This document shows positions 1 to 9,464 of a DNA stretch of 64,000 nt, one piece after another (position 1 is the first letter of the stretch; each line of letters opens with the position of its first letter). The position numbers were made by a program, and so were the translations under genes. The DNA is taken from contig JACTVG010000001.1 in assembly GCA_015660965.1 (NCBI GenBank), positions 1 through 64,000 of the forward strand. Reading direction: 5' to 3'. The notes below the pieces were generated by a model. That model worked only from the letters and a program-made list of their open reading frames with translations, made no database searches and had not been told where the DNA came from. The stretch comes from Methanoregulaceae archaeon. Its GTDB lineage: Archaea > Halobacteriota > Methanomicrobia > Methanomicrobiales > Methanospirillaceae.

Positions 1-510
<510 letters not shown>

Positions 511-564
511 CAATCGCTAGTGCTCACTACGTTAAACCCAGACGAAATTCAGAGTGTAATCCTT

Positions 565-595
565 ATATCCTATATTATCCAAAAAAGTAGGATAT
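565..595 (+). repeat. Hairpin in the 23S-tRNA spacer
   Basis: ATATCCTA (565-572) and TAGGATAT (588-595) form a perfect 8-bp stem with a 15-base loop between 23S rRNA and tRNA-Cys. It may be an rRNA/tRNA processing stem. It has no T-run and internal termination inside an rRNA operon would be unexpected, so a terminator is less likely. The role is inferred only from position. Confidence 0.45.
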
Positions 596-609
596 CATAC
601 TACACGGCT

Positions 610-681
610 GCCAAGGTGGCGGAGCGGCCACGCGGTTGACTGCAGATCAACTCAACTCCGGTTCAAATCCGGACCTTGGCT
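610..681 (+). tRNA. tRNA-Cys (anticodon GCA)
   Basis: A full cloverleaf can be folded. The acceptor stem GCCAAGG (610-616) pairs with CCTTGGC (674-680). The D arm is GCG/CGC. The anticodon stem GTTGA/TCAAC encloses loop CTGCAGA with anticodon GCA. The T arm is TCCGG-TTCAAAT-CCGGA and the discriminator base is T681. CCA is not encoded and no intron is seen. It lies between 23S and 5S rRNA and is presumably cut from the rRNA precursor. Confidence 0.95.
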
Positions 682-683
682 TT

Positions 684-810
684 GGTGATAGCGGCCATAG
701 CAGTTGGGAAACACCTGGTCTCATTCCGAACCCAGCAGTTAAGCCAACTCACGTAGCATGTTGTACTGAGGTACGCGAGTCCCCGGGAACCATGCCAAGT
801 TGCTATCACC
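684..810 (+). rRNA. 5S ribosomal RNA
   Basis: Terminal stem GGTGATAGC (684-692) pairs with GCTATCACC (802-810), giving about 127 nt. Conserved internal 5S elements are present, including CATTCCGAACCCAGCAGTTAAGCC-type sequence near 722-746. It starts only 2-3 nt after tRNA-Cys, so both appear to belong to one rRNA transcript. A T-rich stretch follows at 830-875. Confidence 0.93.
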
Positions 811-1064
811 TTCCTTCTTATTACACGGTTACTATTTTAGAAAAAATCTTTACTTGATTAGCGAAGGCTTTTTTAAAAAAATGCTGTTGTTCAAATAACT
901 GGCAGTTAACGTGCATATAACTGGCAGATAAGAGACACATAAGCAAATAAAAAACGATAATGCATCTTCTAATTCTTAAAAAAAGGCAAAAAGATCCTTT
1001 TTGCTCAGAAAAAAATAGTGGACGGAAAATATCAAAGAATTGGGGGTATTTACAGAGCCAAAAT
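811..1064. other. AT-rich spacer downstream of 5S rRNA
   Basis: No convincing gene is seen. The stretch from 836 to 880 contains runs of A and T (for example CTTTTTTAAAAAAA) and is the likely termination zone of the rRNA operon. The spacer also holds a 15-bp direct repeat, listed separately. The gene to its right is on the opposite strand, so this is a convergent intergenic region. Confidence 0.5.
895..931 (+). repeat. 15-bp direct repeat pair downstream of the rRNA operon
   Basis: ATAACTGGCAGTTAA (895-909) and ATAACTGGCAGATAA (917-931) differ at one base and are offset by 22 bp, about two helical turns. They lie in a convergent gap, so a promoter role is not obvious. A protein-binding site or a remnant of duplication are both possible. 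Confidence 0.5.
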
Positions 1065-2294
1065 TCACCGATTTATATGCACTACTTTAGCTGGAGGGAA
1101 CCCGTTAAAGTAGGTGGATGAGGCATGACTGTAGGCCCCGATATTTTCAGAGTATACCAGATCGTTGATCTCAAGTCCTGGTAGTTCTGCGCTGAGCGTA
1201 ATGGTGTCGAACGCATCGCAGGTCGGACCGAACACCGCCGATATCTGCTTCTCGCCTTCCTTGAAGGCCAGGACCGGGTACAAGCAGTGGTCGTAGATCT
1301 GTCCTGAGTATGTGTGGTAAACTCCGTCGTTGATATAATATGACGGTTTTCCATCACGGTACGCTTTCCCAATCACTTTGGCAACGAGAGTGCAAGCATT
1401 TGCCACCAGGTATCTTCCGGGTTCGGCGAGGATTTGCATGTCCGACGGGAACAGACGCTTAATCTCGGCGTCCAGTTTCTTTGTTAGTGTCTTTAGTGAC
1501 CTAATCCCACGGTGATACTTCACCGGGAAACCACCGCCGATGTCAAGGATCTTGATACGCTGTCCCACCCGGGTCTCCACTTCCTTGATAATGTTTGCCG
1601 AGAGGTGGAGCGCCTGAACGTAATTCTCGAAGTTGGTGCACTGGCTGCCGACATGAAAGCTTAATCCTTCTACGATAAGGCCTGCTGCAAATGCACTGGA
1701 GATCAGGTCGACGGCTTCCCCCGGTTGAGCCCCGAACTTTGAGGAAAGCTCGACCATGGATCCAGTGTTTGGAACCCGTAATCGTAACACAAGACCGGCA
1801 TGGGGTGCATGTTGCTTGATTTTTTTCAGTTCTTCACTATTATCAAAAGTAACGAGTGGTTTGTATTGATCGAGAGCTTCAAGAGTTTCTATCGGTTTGA
1901 TGGTATTTGCGTAGATGATTTTATCCCATATCCAATCCTGTCGTTCTTTATCTGGCATATTCTTGATATTTTCATAGACGATCATGAATTCAGGCATGGA
2001 TGCAACATCAAAGCTACAACCTATCTCAAAGAGAGACTTCACAATTTCCGGATTTGAATTTGCTTTGACCGCATAGTATACCTGAACATAAGGTAGGTGC
2101 TCTTTAAAAATTTGGTAATTTTGTCGAATTAATTCGTGGTCAATTACAAAGAGGGGGGTTCCGTGCTCTTGTGCCAGCTTTTGTAACAGTTCCTTCTTTG
2201 ATTGGCTAATATGGGAAACCCCGTTGTCATGCCCGGTCTTTTTGATTTCGTTTTTCATTCTAGTTCCATTTTTGTTAATAAATGAGTGACTCAT
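1065..2294 (-). CDS. PLP-dependent ornithine (or lysine) decarboxylase, fold type III
   Basis: This is an alanine-racemase-fold decarboxylase of the eukaryotic-type ODC/DAPDC family. Visible motifs are YYAVKANS with the PLP lysine (about residue 77), FHVGSQC, the glycine loop DIGGGFP, AEPGRYLVA, and GPTCDAFD, the cysteine/aspartate motif of the second active-site half. The start is taken at 2294 because its ATG overlaps the upstream stop as ATGA. An in-frame start at 2324 lies inside the upstream gene, and 2258 is a shorter option. About 409 aa is normal for the family. Directly upstream is homospermidine synthase, which needs putrescine, so ornithine is the most likely substrate. DAP decarboxylase is unlikely because a clear lysA lies at 62646. 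Confidence 0.85.
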   Translation of the reverse strand: MSHSFINKNGTRMKNEIKKTGHDNGVSHISQSKKELLQKLAQEHGTPLFVIDHELIRQNYQIFKEHLPYVQVYYAVKANSNPEIVKSLFEIGCSFDVASMPEFMIVYENIKNMPDKERQDWIWDKIIYANTIKPIETLEALDQYKPLVTFDNSEELKKIKQHAPHAGLVLRLRVPNTGSMVELSSKFGAQPGEAVDLISSAFAAGLIVEGLSFHVGSQCTNFENYVQALHLSANIIKEVETRVGQRIKILDIGGGFPVKYHRGIRSLKTLTKKLDAEIKRLFPSDMQILAEPGRYLVANACTLVAKVIGKAYRDGKPSYYINDGVYHTYSGQIYDHCLYPVLAFKEGEKQISAVFGPTCDAFDTITLSAELPGLEINDLVYSENIGAYSHASSTYFNGFPPAKVVHINR

Positions 2295-3733
2295 TGCACG
2301 AATAAGAAGTTTTTGAATTGCCAAACATCATCACGGTCATAGGTATTTTCTGGATTCTCTTTGAAGTATACCGTCCTGTTTTTTAAGGGTGTCCAGTCGG
2401 AAGGACCGGAATAAAATTTACCTAGGAATGGCTTTGCAATGCTCAATACGAATTCGTGGGGGAGATCATCGGGAAGGCAAAAACCCTTGTTTGGATTTTC
2501 GATCATCCACATCACAGCGGATACTACCCCCAATGCGACTTGGATCGTGGTTGCGTTTTGTCCAGGTGCAAGATTCCTCGCTTCTTCTATTGATAGAATA
2601 CTACCCGTCCACCATGAGTTGTACGGATGCCCCATGAGAAGAGCCCCTAAACTATCAGCGCCGGAAATGATCTCCCTATCATTCATGATTCGCAATTTCG
2701 ATGGGAGCTCGTAATTCCTGCATCGAAGTTCATGCAACGATGCGATCGTCCCATCACATGGCATATACGCGTAATGCACAGTTGGCCGGTAGATTGCTTT
2801 GCCGTTCTTCCAGACTGTCCAACGGTCTGAAATGCCAAAAGCTTCTCCATGCCGGATGACCATCCCTACGATCTCTTGGTGAGGAATCCACGATCGGACC
2901 CACGTATTGATTCCCATCTGGGCAAGCATAATCTGGTTCTTTGGCCCAATGGGAGGCACATGGGTATGATCAGGTAGATCTTTTTCATGGGTTCCCCAGC
3001 CTAGCTCTGCTGGAGCGGTACCTTCTTCCCTCAATCCTTCAATACTCCAAGTCCCCACGAACTCGTCTACCTGTTTTGGTAGTGTAGAAATCTGGGTATC
3101 TCTCTCTGAGCAATGAATGACTTTTATCCCGGTTTCCATCGCGAGTTCAGCAAATTTCTGATCTTGGATCAAATTTTTAATTCGGTCTGGATTTTTTGCG
3201 ATCCCATCTGTAATCATTTGCTGTGCGATATCCACGAGACCCTGCTTGGCAAAGTGTGAAATCAAACCTGGATTAGCACCGTGGTCAACTACACAGGTAG
3301 TAGCCTCGTTCCAGTCTTTCGTGAGCTCTTTAAGCTTCATTTGCCGGTAGTAAATGGACTTCTTATACGGACTTGCTGTAAATCTCTCGCTATAGGAGTC
3401 CCAGACTTCAACAGATGTGTTCACATACAGGACATTATTATCGTGGCACCACTGCAGAATTTCGCAGCAATCGATATTCCAAGCAAGATCGATCAACAAA
3501 CCCCCTGCCGATACGTACTCAGAAAGAATCTGGCCAAGATTTTCCGGCGTGACTTTTCGTTTAAAAAATCGAACTCCTCTCGTTGTCCATGCTTTTAGCT
3601 CCTGAGCTTTATCTTCAAAATCGATGATTGTGATATTTTTGTACGGGATGATTACATGTTTCAATAAGATGGGGAGTGTACACTTGGCCACAGCACCATA
3701 CCCGACGATTAAAACCTTGTCTCGGAATTCCAC
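2291..3733 (-). CDS. hss: Homospermidine synthase
   Basis: A 480-aa protein of the bacterial-type homospermidine synthase family. It joins aminobutyl groups from putrescine to give sym-homospermidine using NAD. The N-terminal Rossmann motif is VLIVGYGAVAKC. The downstream DHGANPGLISHF and HPYNSWWTGS stretches match the saccharopine-dehydrogenase-like fold of this family. Length is typical (470-480 aa). The start is GTG at 3733, six bases after a strong GGAGG. The earlier ATG in the spacer is out of frame. It is translationally coupled to the decarboxylase downstream by a 4-bp overlap. The family is mainly bacterial, so transfer is possible. Confidence 0.9.
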   Translation of the reverse strand: MEFRDKVLIVGYGAVAKCTLPILLKHVIIPYKNITIIDFEDKAQELKAWTTRGVRFFKRKVTPENLGQILSEYVSAGGLLIDLAWNIDCCEILQWCHDNNVLYVNTSVEVWDSYSERFTASPYKKSIYYRQMKLKELTKDWNEATTCVVDHGANPGLISHFAKQGLVDIAQQMITDGIAKNPDRIKNLIQDQKFAELAMETGIKVIHCSERDTQISTLPKQVDEFVGTWSIEGLREEGTAPAELGWGTHEKDLPDHTHVPPIGPKNQIMLAQMGINTWVRSWIPHQEIVGMVIRHGEAFGISDRWTVWKNGKAIYRPTVHYAYMPCDGTIASLHELRCRNYELPSKLRIMNDREIISGADSLGALLMGHPYNSWWTGSILSIEEARNLAPGQNATTIQVALGVVSAVMWMIENPNKGFCLPDDLPHEFVLSIAKPFLGKFYSGPSDWTPLKNRTVYFKENPENTYDRDDVWQFKNFLFVQ

Positions 3734-4233
3734 CCATATCCTCCAGGATATAAATTTTTAAACCCGATCTAATTTTTAGTTTTGTTCATGTAACATTTTA
3801 AAGTGATGAGAAATATTTTATCGCATTTTAGATCTGGTGGCATACTGGGACATCAGAGTATGAACATCACTGTGTATCATCATTGAGAATGCGATATGTA
3901 ATCTGGGAACGATTTTGTATTCCTGTGTGGTTGCCATTTCGAGAAATAATATAAACATTCTAGTAACAAAAATTTTTTATTTTATTTTATTTTAGTTTTT
4001 TGGGTTTCCATACGTTTCCATAATACCTAACTTCTACTTTTTACAAATGGCACCCGATATTGCATAATGTTATATACTTCTAACAAATTGTATCCTCTAT
4101 TAAAAGAGGAACCCCCAAAAAAAGAAAAATTTGAGATTTACAAACCTCGCTTGTTAGAAATATTTAACACATTACAAAATTTCCAATCAAAAAACACATA
4201 TCATTACCACTGTCAAGAGCCCGTTCAATCCCC
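3734..4233. other. 500-bp AT-rich intergenic region
   Basis: No supported gene. The right side of the hss start (minus strand, 3749-3790) has A/T-rich boxes such as TTTAAAAATTTATA and ACTAAAAATTAG that could be the hss promoter. A short (TTTTA)n tract lies near 3975-3994. The rest is low-complexity A/T with no hairpin or tRNA recognised. Confidence 0.5.
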
Positions 4234-5295
4234 TTACCGTACAATCTGCCAGATCGCAAGAGCAAACTCGAGTGTAATTAGGACAATAACTACCCATTCG
4301 AGGAAGTTTGAGTGTTGGATACGAACTTCATCGGATAGCATGGAATAGTTCTCCCGAATCACGTCGATCTTACGGCTAACACTCTCACTCCACTGACTAC
4401 TACGGAGTACCTTTAAAGCTGTTGCATAAACACGAGCGTAATAGACATCTTCAGTAACTTTGATCAGGTTGTCAACTTTCTCGATAACTTCGGAAATCGC
4501 TGCATAGGTTTCCATCAATGACGACATAATCGCATGATACTGTCGCATTCGACGGAATCGCGAGAGATGTTCAGCCTGCTCAATATCATCATACATCTTT
4601 TCCATTTGAATCGACAGTTCGCTGTCGTAGTACCGAAGTTCAAGTACCTGCACATTTGCAAACTCAATCAGGTCAATAAGATCCGTTGGATTTTCCGGTT
4701 CGCAGATAAGGGCCGAATCCCAAGAAAGAACTACGAGATCATTTGGGGTGTAACTGAGTGTATTTCTGACAATATCCTCCCGAATTTGGGGAGAAACATT
4801 TGATCGTTCCCCAAGAAATAAAGCTACCGGGTCAATTGAATCATCTCGTCGATTCGTTACATAGACTGTATAATCTTCATAGAAATCCGGATTGATTGCG
4901 AAATTTTTGATGTGAGGTTTTATGATCTCACCTAGAACTTTGAGATATTCAAAAAAGAAGTCAGAGAGCCCTTCCTGTCCGGCAAATAGGAATGCAATTT
5001 TTTCGAGTTCGGCATAATCAGCAGCAACGTCTTCATACACAAAACAGATGCTGATTACACCAATATCGTACACGCGTGCAACAACTGAAAAGTCGAAGGG
5101 CAGATTGTCCCGTTCAATCCGAATGGGATTCATCTGGATCATCAACGGGGGATCCTCAATCATTATGGACTTTTGTTTAACTCGAACAAAACTGGTTCTT
5201 GCAGTAAAGTAATTCTGGGCAAGTTTCTGTTCCAGCCAGTCGAGATTTAAATCCCTACCTATATCATAAATCCGGTAAAACCGGAGTGTAATCAT
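4234..5295 (-). CDS. Rmd1/YagE-like (DUF155) membrane-anchored protein
   Basis: 353 aa. A soluble alpha/beta N-terminal part (about 1-180) is followed by a helical part. A single C-terminal membrane helix (about 332-350) is preceded by HSNFLEWVVIVLITLEF. This layout of an acidic helical region ending in [L/E]EW plus one TM segment is characteristic of the DUF155 (Rmd1/Sif2) family known from yeast mitochondria and bacteria. Biochemical function is unknown. It is transcribed alone on the minus strand. The assignment rests on layout and C-terminal motif, so it is good but not certain. Confidence 0.65.
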   Translation of the reverse strand: MITLRFYRIYDIGRDLNLDWLEQKLAQNYFTARTSFVRVKQKSIMIEDPPLMIQMNPIRIERDNLPFDFSVVARVYDIGVISICFVYEDVAADYAELEKIAFLFAGQEGLSDFFFEYLKVLGEIIKPHIKNFAINPDFYEDYTVYVTNRRDDSIDPVALFLGERSNVSPQIREDIVRNTLSYTPNDLVVLSWDSALICEPENPTDLIDLIEFANVQVLELRYYDSELSIQMEKMYDDIEQAEHLSRFRRMRQYHAIMSSLMETYAAISEVIEKVDNLIKVTEDVYYARVYATALKVLRSSQWSESVSRKIDVIRENYSMLSDEVRIQHSNFLEWVVIVLITLEFALAIWQIVR

Positions 5296-5440
5296 TGTTT
5301 CCTCCCCTTTCTGGGTTACTCGTTAGATATCTGCAACAATTAACGACGATAAAGATGATAAATCCTTGTTGTAGTTATTCTTTAAATATGATAAAAGATG
5401 TCTGTAAAATTAAAAATAATTGATTTTAGCGGTTTTGGAA

Positions 5441-6034
5441 TTATCCCCAACCGTTCAGCTCTGTTGTCACTACGCCTTGAGGAGTATTCATCTGGTACTT
5501 AACAAAGGTCGGAACACCAGGAGCAGTCCAGTATGTCATAGTTTGTCCTTGGGTAGTAACAGTATATTTTGATGCTGTGGCATAGGTTCCTGCAGGAACA
5601 GAGACAGGTTCAATACCCACAAAGGTGAATTGAACATCCGATTTGACATCATTGGGGTTACTCTGGGTCGTCTTTCCACCAGAAGAAGAGCAGTCCATTG
5701 TCATACCGCCAGAAGGCATTCCTTCCCCTTCAATCCTCATTGAACAGGTGCCTTTCTTGTCATATTTAAAATACATAGTCATCTGTTTTCCCTCTGTAAT
5801 GGTGACCGTTTTATATTCAACCCAGTTGTAAGGCTGGGCACTACCAAAGATACTTGATCCGGTAACAACCGAACTAGATGCTGAAGTTCCAGATCCGCTC
5901 GTAGGTGCCGATGTACCTCCAGATGGTGCCCCACTAGTAGTGGGTGTAGTTGGGCTAGTACTCGTACATCCTGCGAAAGCAACTGCAATAACAACCACGA
6001 GAATTATTCCGATGCTCAATTTCGTTAATGTCAC
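5441..6034 (-). CDS. Predicted lipoprotein, hypothetical
   Basis: 197 aa. The N-terminus is a signal peptide with lipobox AFAGC (Cys about residue 22). A Thr/Ser/Gly/Pro-rich linker (23-60) follows, then a beta-rich outer domain (about 65-197). The domain has alternating patterns such as NWVEYKTVTITEGKQM and ends in ELNGWG. The protein is probably lipid-anchored on the outer face of the membrane. Such linker-plus-domain lipoproteins are common in Methanomicrobiales. Ligand and role are not recognised. Confidence 0.75.
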   Translation of the reverse strand: MTLTKLSIGIILVVVIAVAFAGCTSTSPTTPTTSGAPSGGTSAPTSGSGTSASSSVVTGSSIFGSAQPYNWVEYKTVTITEGKQMTMYFKYDKKGTCSMRIEGEGMPSGGMTMDCSSSGGKTTQSNPNDVKSDVQFTFVGIEPVSVPAGTYATASKYTVTTQGQTMTYWTAPGVPTFVKYQMNTPQGVVTTELNGWG

Positions 6035-6285
6035 ACCAATTCCTCCTTATATATCCATCATTTGACCTACTCTCTCCAAATCAGATGAAGTTAATAGAGC
6101 GGTACAAAGATTGTATTCACTTCCCAAAAGTCATAAACATTCCGAGTTTGTATTCAATAAAAAGAAAAATTTATTTTTTCGCAGAGTTGTTTAAAAAGAG
6201 TTCTATCGGTTGCTTTACCTGATAAAAGGAATTAATGGTTCAAAATCCGCAATATTTATCAGGATTGTCCCCAATTTTTCATCGT

Positions 6286-6693
6286 ATGAGATATTACGGG
6301 TTTATTCTCATCTTTTTGGTTTTGCTTGTTATGATAAGCGGATGTACACAATCACCAACCACACCAAAAACTGCTCCTACAACCACCATACCCACATTGA
6401 GCTCAATGTCAACGGTTGCGACCGGGCCAAAGCAAATTAATGTGAGTGCATGGAAGACAGAGCATGAAGTGGTAATACAGTATAATGGCGGAAAAGATGC
6501 AACGGATCTTACGTCATTAAAAGTCCAAATCGATAACCAAAACGGACTGATCATTAAACGTACCTTTGACTCCCCTCAAATCGGAACAGTTTATCCGTTT
6601 CCCTATACCGGGACTCCGGATGCTACATCTGTAAATGTAATCGGTATATTCGCTGATGGTACCCAGCAGACTGTACTTCTCATAAATTTTTAA
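6286..6693 (+). CDS. Small predicted lipoprotein, hypothetical
   Basis: The ATG at 6286 starts MRYYGFIL followed by a hydrophobic signal segment and lipobox VMISGC. The reading frame extends up to 6235, but that extension only adds residues before the signal peptide. After the cysteine comes a Thr/Pro-rich linker and then a beta domain of about 90 residues (WKTEHEVVIQYNGGKDATDL onward). This resembles small extracellular immunoglobulin-like domains of archaeal surface lipoproteins. Precise function unknown. Confidence 0.7.
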   Translation: MRYYGFILIFLVLLVMISGCTQSPTTPKTAPTTTIPTLSSMSTVATGPKQINVSAWKTEHEVVIQYNGGKDATDLTSLKVQIDNQNGLIIKRTFDSPQIGTVYPFPYTGTPDATSVNVIGIFADGTQQTVLLINF

Positions 6694-6876
6694 TATGGTC
6701 ATAAAACAACACTTGGGAATATGATGAATGTGGATGGATATTCAGAAAAAAGGAAAAAATCCCGCCACAATTTTTTGTTATGATAGGAAACCCGTCAAAG
6801 TAAAATTTTGGTATGAAAAATCTATCCTAAGATTATTGGAAAATACTCTTAGATTTATGGAGATTGACAGAACCTA

Positions 6877-7254
6877 ATGGCGAAAAAGAGTAGTTTGTTT
6901 ATCCGTCAATTCGTAATTGGACTGGGTTTTCTCTCCGGAATATTTACCGCAATTGGTATTGATCCCCAAGGTGCAATCATCAGCGTGATTGGTAAGGCAG
7001 TCGGATCAGTGTATCCAGAACCTCATATCTCGTATATTCTCTTCATTCTACCAACGGTTTTATTAATCATTTCTCTTGTCGGTGCATACATGAAGGGAAA
7101 GGTTCTCGGCCTTATCTCGGTCATTGTTGCATATCTTTCTGGGCTCCTCATCTTGACCGTAACATTGCTCGCTTTAACTCTTCTTCTACTGGCAATCGTT
7201 TTTGGATACCTTGCCACAAATCGAAAGATTCTCAGAAAGGTAAAACCGTTCTAA
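6877..7254 (+). CDS. Hypothetical membrane protein, three to four TM segments
   Basis: 125 aa, starting MAKKSSLFIRQ. Hydrophobic segments occur at about 10-35, 55-70, 77-97 and 98-118, with a basic C-terminus (NRKILRKVKPF). This is an integral membrane protein of unknown role. No family motif is recognised. It precedes the methyltransferase at 7298 by 43 bp on the same strand. Confidence 0.6.
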   Translation: MAKKSSLFIRQFVIGLGFLSGIFTAIGIDPQGAIISVIGKAVGSVYPEPHISYILFILPTVLLIISLVGAYMKGKVLGLISVIVAYLSGLLILTVTLLALTLLLLAIVFGYLATNRKILRKVKPF

Positions 7255-7297
7255 ACCTGTTCTTTATAAATTCCATAACAACAAACGTTTAGGAATC

Positions 7298-8041
7298 ATG
7301 AGTATCCTACCCAAGAAAAATCTCATCTGGGCTTTCGATACTATTGCTCCCAGTAAATACCTATTAAAGTTCAGGAAACTTCTGCTCTTTGAGCCATTCA
7401 TTGGATACGATATCGCAACACGGGGTAGGATCTCTCATTATGGGTGTTCTAACCGCAAGGATTTCTCACGCAAACTAAAAAAAATCCGATCAGAGACAGA
7501 ACTTTTACTCGAAGATATTGAAGCATACCATATCTACATGGCAGTAAAAAGAACACAGAAAGTTCCAGGTGACATTGCAGAGGTTGGAGTATACAAAGGC
7601 GGTTCCGCGAAGATCATCTGTGCAGCTAAAGGTGACAAAATTCTTCATCTTTTTGATACCTTTGAGGGGTTGCCAAAAGTAGATGATGTTGATTTGGTAT
7701 GGCCTTTTTATGAAGGGAAGTTTGCAACCTCATATGAAAATGTGAAAGGTTACTTGGGTGCTGAGCGAAATGTCTTTTTCTATAAAGGAATTTTTCCAGA
7801 AACATCAGATCCCGTAAAAGATCGATTATTCTCTCTCGTAAACCTCGATGTAGATACCTACGAAAGTTCAAAAAAATGCCTAGAGTTTTTCTACACTCGA
7901 ATGAGTCCAGGTGGCATTATTATTTCTCACGATTATATAACCGCCCCGGGTGTCCAGAAAGCGTTTGATGAATTTTTTTCCAATAAACCCGAACCGTTAA
8001 TCGAGACAGCAGGTTCGCAGTGTTTTATCGTCAAGCTTTAA
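7298..8041 (+). CDS. TylF/MacF-family SAM-dependent O-methyltransferase
   Basis: 247 aa. The class I SAM-binding signature GDIAEVGVYKGGSAKII (about 92-108) is followed by HLFDTFEGLPK, LVNLDVDTYESSKKCLEFFYTRM and GGIIISHDY. These are typical of the TylF (macrocin O-methyltransferase) family, where acidic residues in the DVDTYE/SHDY motifs bind a metal. In archaea such enzymes are usually linked to surface glycan or small-molecule methylation. The substrate is unknown and no sugar cluster is adjacent. Confidence 0.8.
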   Translation: MSILPKKNLIWAFDTIAPSKYLLKFRKLLLFEPFIGYDIATRGRISHYGCSNRKDFSRKLKKIRSETELLLEDIEAYHIYMAVKRTQKVPGDIAEVGVYKGGSAKIICAAKGDKILHLFDTFEGLPKVDDVDLVWPFYEGKFATSYENVKGYLGAERNVFFYKGIFPETSDPVKDRLFSLVNLDVDTYESSKKCLEFFYTRMSPGGIIISHDYITAPGVQKAFDEFFSNKPEPLIETAGSQCFIVKL

Positions 8042-8069
8042 AAAAAGAATTCGTCCTTTTTTGTAATTG

Positions 8070-8249
8070 TTATTCTTTAATGATCAAGATCCCAAAAATG
8101 ATTAAAACCAATCCAACAAGCAAAGCGACAATTCCAATTAATCCTAGAACCACAGCGATCACACCGGGTAAGAACACCCAGATAGCATAAATTCCAAGAA
8201 CGCATAAAATAAGCCCGATAAGTAAAGAACCAATCCCTGCCTTATCCAT
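8070..8249 (-). CDS. Small hydrophobic membrane protein (59 aa)
   Basis: Start ATG at 8249, preceded by GAGGTATTATT, a plausible ribosome-binding site. Stop TAA at 8072-8070. The product begins MDKAGIGSLL and is almost entirely hydrophobic, giving two membrane helices around residues 8-28 and 30-55, ending LIIKE. Glycine spacing (GLIGIVALLVGLVLIIFGI) suggests tight helix packing. The role is unknown; similar mini membrane proteins of methanogens are uncharacterised. Confidence 0.65.
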   Translation of the reverse strand: MDKAGIGSLLIGLILCVLGIYAIWVFLPGVIAVVLGLIGIVALLVGLVLIIFGILIIKE

Positions 8250-8307
8250 AATAATACCTCAATTTATCTTGATTTCTGAATACGAAATGATAAGTGTATT
8301 GGCTCCT

Positions 8308-9426
8308 TCAACGTTCAAAATTGCTCAAACTAAAACGTTTCAGTGATTTCAACGGGTATGGAAGTACTATCATTAGAAACAACGAGATTATAATCGGAAT
8401 GGGAATTGTACTAAGTGCAACAGCGAGTGAATAGTGATCAGCAATAATTCCGTTTACCGCGACACCTAAACCACCAATACCTATAGCAAGCCCAAGCATA
8501 AGACCGGATGCAAGCCCGACATTTTGCGGTAAAAGTTCATGTGACATTGCAATTGGGACAGAAAAAGTGGACCATAGTGCAAATCCAAAGAGGATTAGTG
8601 CGATGATAGAAACGACCCCGCTTGTTAGAAAAAAGACGTAAAAGGGTGGTATAGTGAGGATCTGTCCGAGAAGTATAAACTCCTTTTTTCCGTAACGGTC
8701 AGAGAGATAACCGCCAAAAATCTGCCCTACAACCCCTGCGAGGAGCATCAGGGTGGCAATCGCACTTGCCACGACGAGGTCATAGCCTTGGGTGACCAAG
8801 TACGTGGGAAGAAAGGCGATTACAGCATATATTGCCCATGCCCGGAATATCGATGAAGATAACAGTATTAGAAAGGGATTTATCGAATCCGGTATTTTAG
8901 ATACTTCCACTTTTTTTCGCTCGGTATATGCTTTTGAAATTGTATCTGAAAGCACGAACTTTAACGTAAGAGCCATAAACATTGCTGGAAATATGAGGAG
9001 GAGAAGTCCAGGGAGTCCGAGCCACCAAACAACTATTCCTGCAAGAATAGGCCCAACTGCGAAGCCAAGATTACCCCCCACCACAAAATACGAGGTGATT
9101 CTCGCTCGATTCTCACTATTACAGAGGCGACTCACGATACTTAATGCAGTTGGATGAAATGTGGCATGTCCTAGGGCTGCAAGGATGGCGAAGACCATGA
9201 CGATAAAATAATTATGTGCAATCCCTATTAGTCCGATAAATACGGCACCGATTAGAAGGCTGATACTGACATGGACAAAAAAACCTTTTGTGTCCGATAA
9301 CCATCCAATAACAGGTTGAGTTACAGACGATGTGAGTTGGTATGCAGTCACAAGTAGACCTGCTGCAAAGTATGAGTAATTATAATTTAGAATGAGAAGG
9401 GGTAATATAGCCGGGAGCACGACCAA
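8308..9426 (-). CDS. Major facilitator superfamily transporter (fosmidomycin-resistance-like)
   Basis: About 372-386 aa with 11-12 hydrophobic helices. Conserved loops PVIGWLSDTKG (2-3 loop) and GQIFGGYLSDRYGKKEF (8-9 loop) are the MFS motif A pair. The overall pattern resembles Fsr-type drug exporters. The first usable start is TTG at 9426, but the frame stays open upstream. The extra residues IITGLAAAHGVTDIYLV complete a typical first helix. No ATG, GTG or TTG precedes them. The codon at 9468 is ATA overlapping the upstream stop (ATAA), where an ATGA-type coupled start would be expected. True start therefore unclear. It probably lies at the end of the ppsA operon. Confidence 0.8.
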   Translation of the reverse strand: MVVLPAILPLLILNYNYSYFAAGLLVTAYQLTSSVTQPVIGWLSDTKGFFVHVSISLLIGAVFIGLIGIAHNYFIVMVFAILAALGHATFHPTALSIVSRLCNSENRARITSYFVVGGNLGFAVGPILAGIVVWWLGLPGLLLLIFPAMFMALTLKFVLSDTISKAYTERKKVEVSKIPDSINPFLILLSSSIFRAWAIYAVIAFLPTYLVTQGYDLVVASAIATLMLLAGVVGQIFGGYLSDRYGKKEFILLGQILTIPPFYVFFLTSGVVSIIALILFGFALWSTFSVPIAMSHELLPQNVGLASGLMLGLAIGIGGLGVAVNGIIADHYSLAVALSTIPIPIIISLFLMIVLPYPLKSLKRFSLSNFER

Positions 9427-9464
9427 GTAAATGTCGGTAACGCCGTGAGCAGCTGCTAGTCCAG

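Noticed and set aside
636-857. Protein frame across tRNA-Cys and 5S rRNA
   Set aside because: It lies inside stable RNA genes.
3281-3598. 105-codon plus-strand frame opposite hss
   Set aside because: It is an antisense shadow of a clear homospermidine synthase gene.
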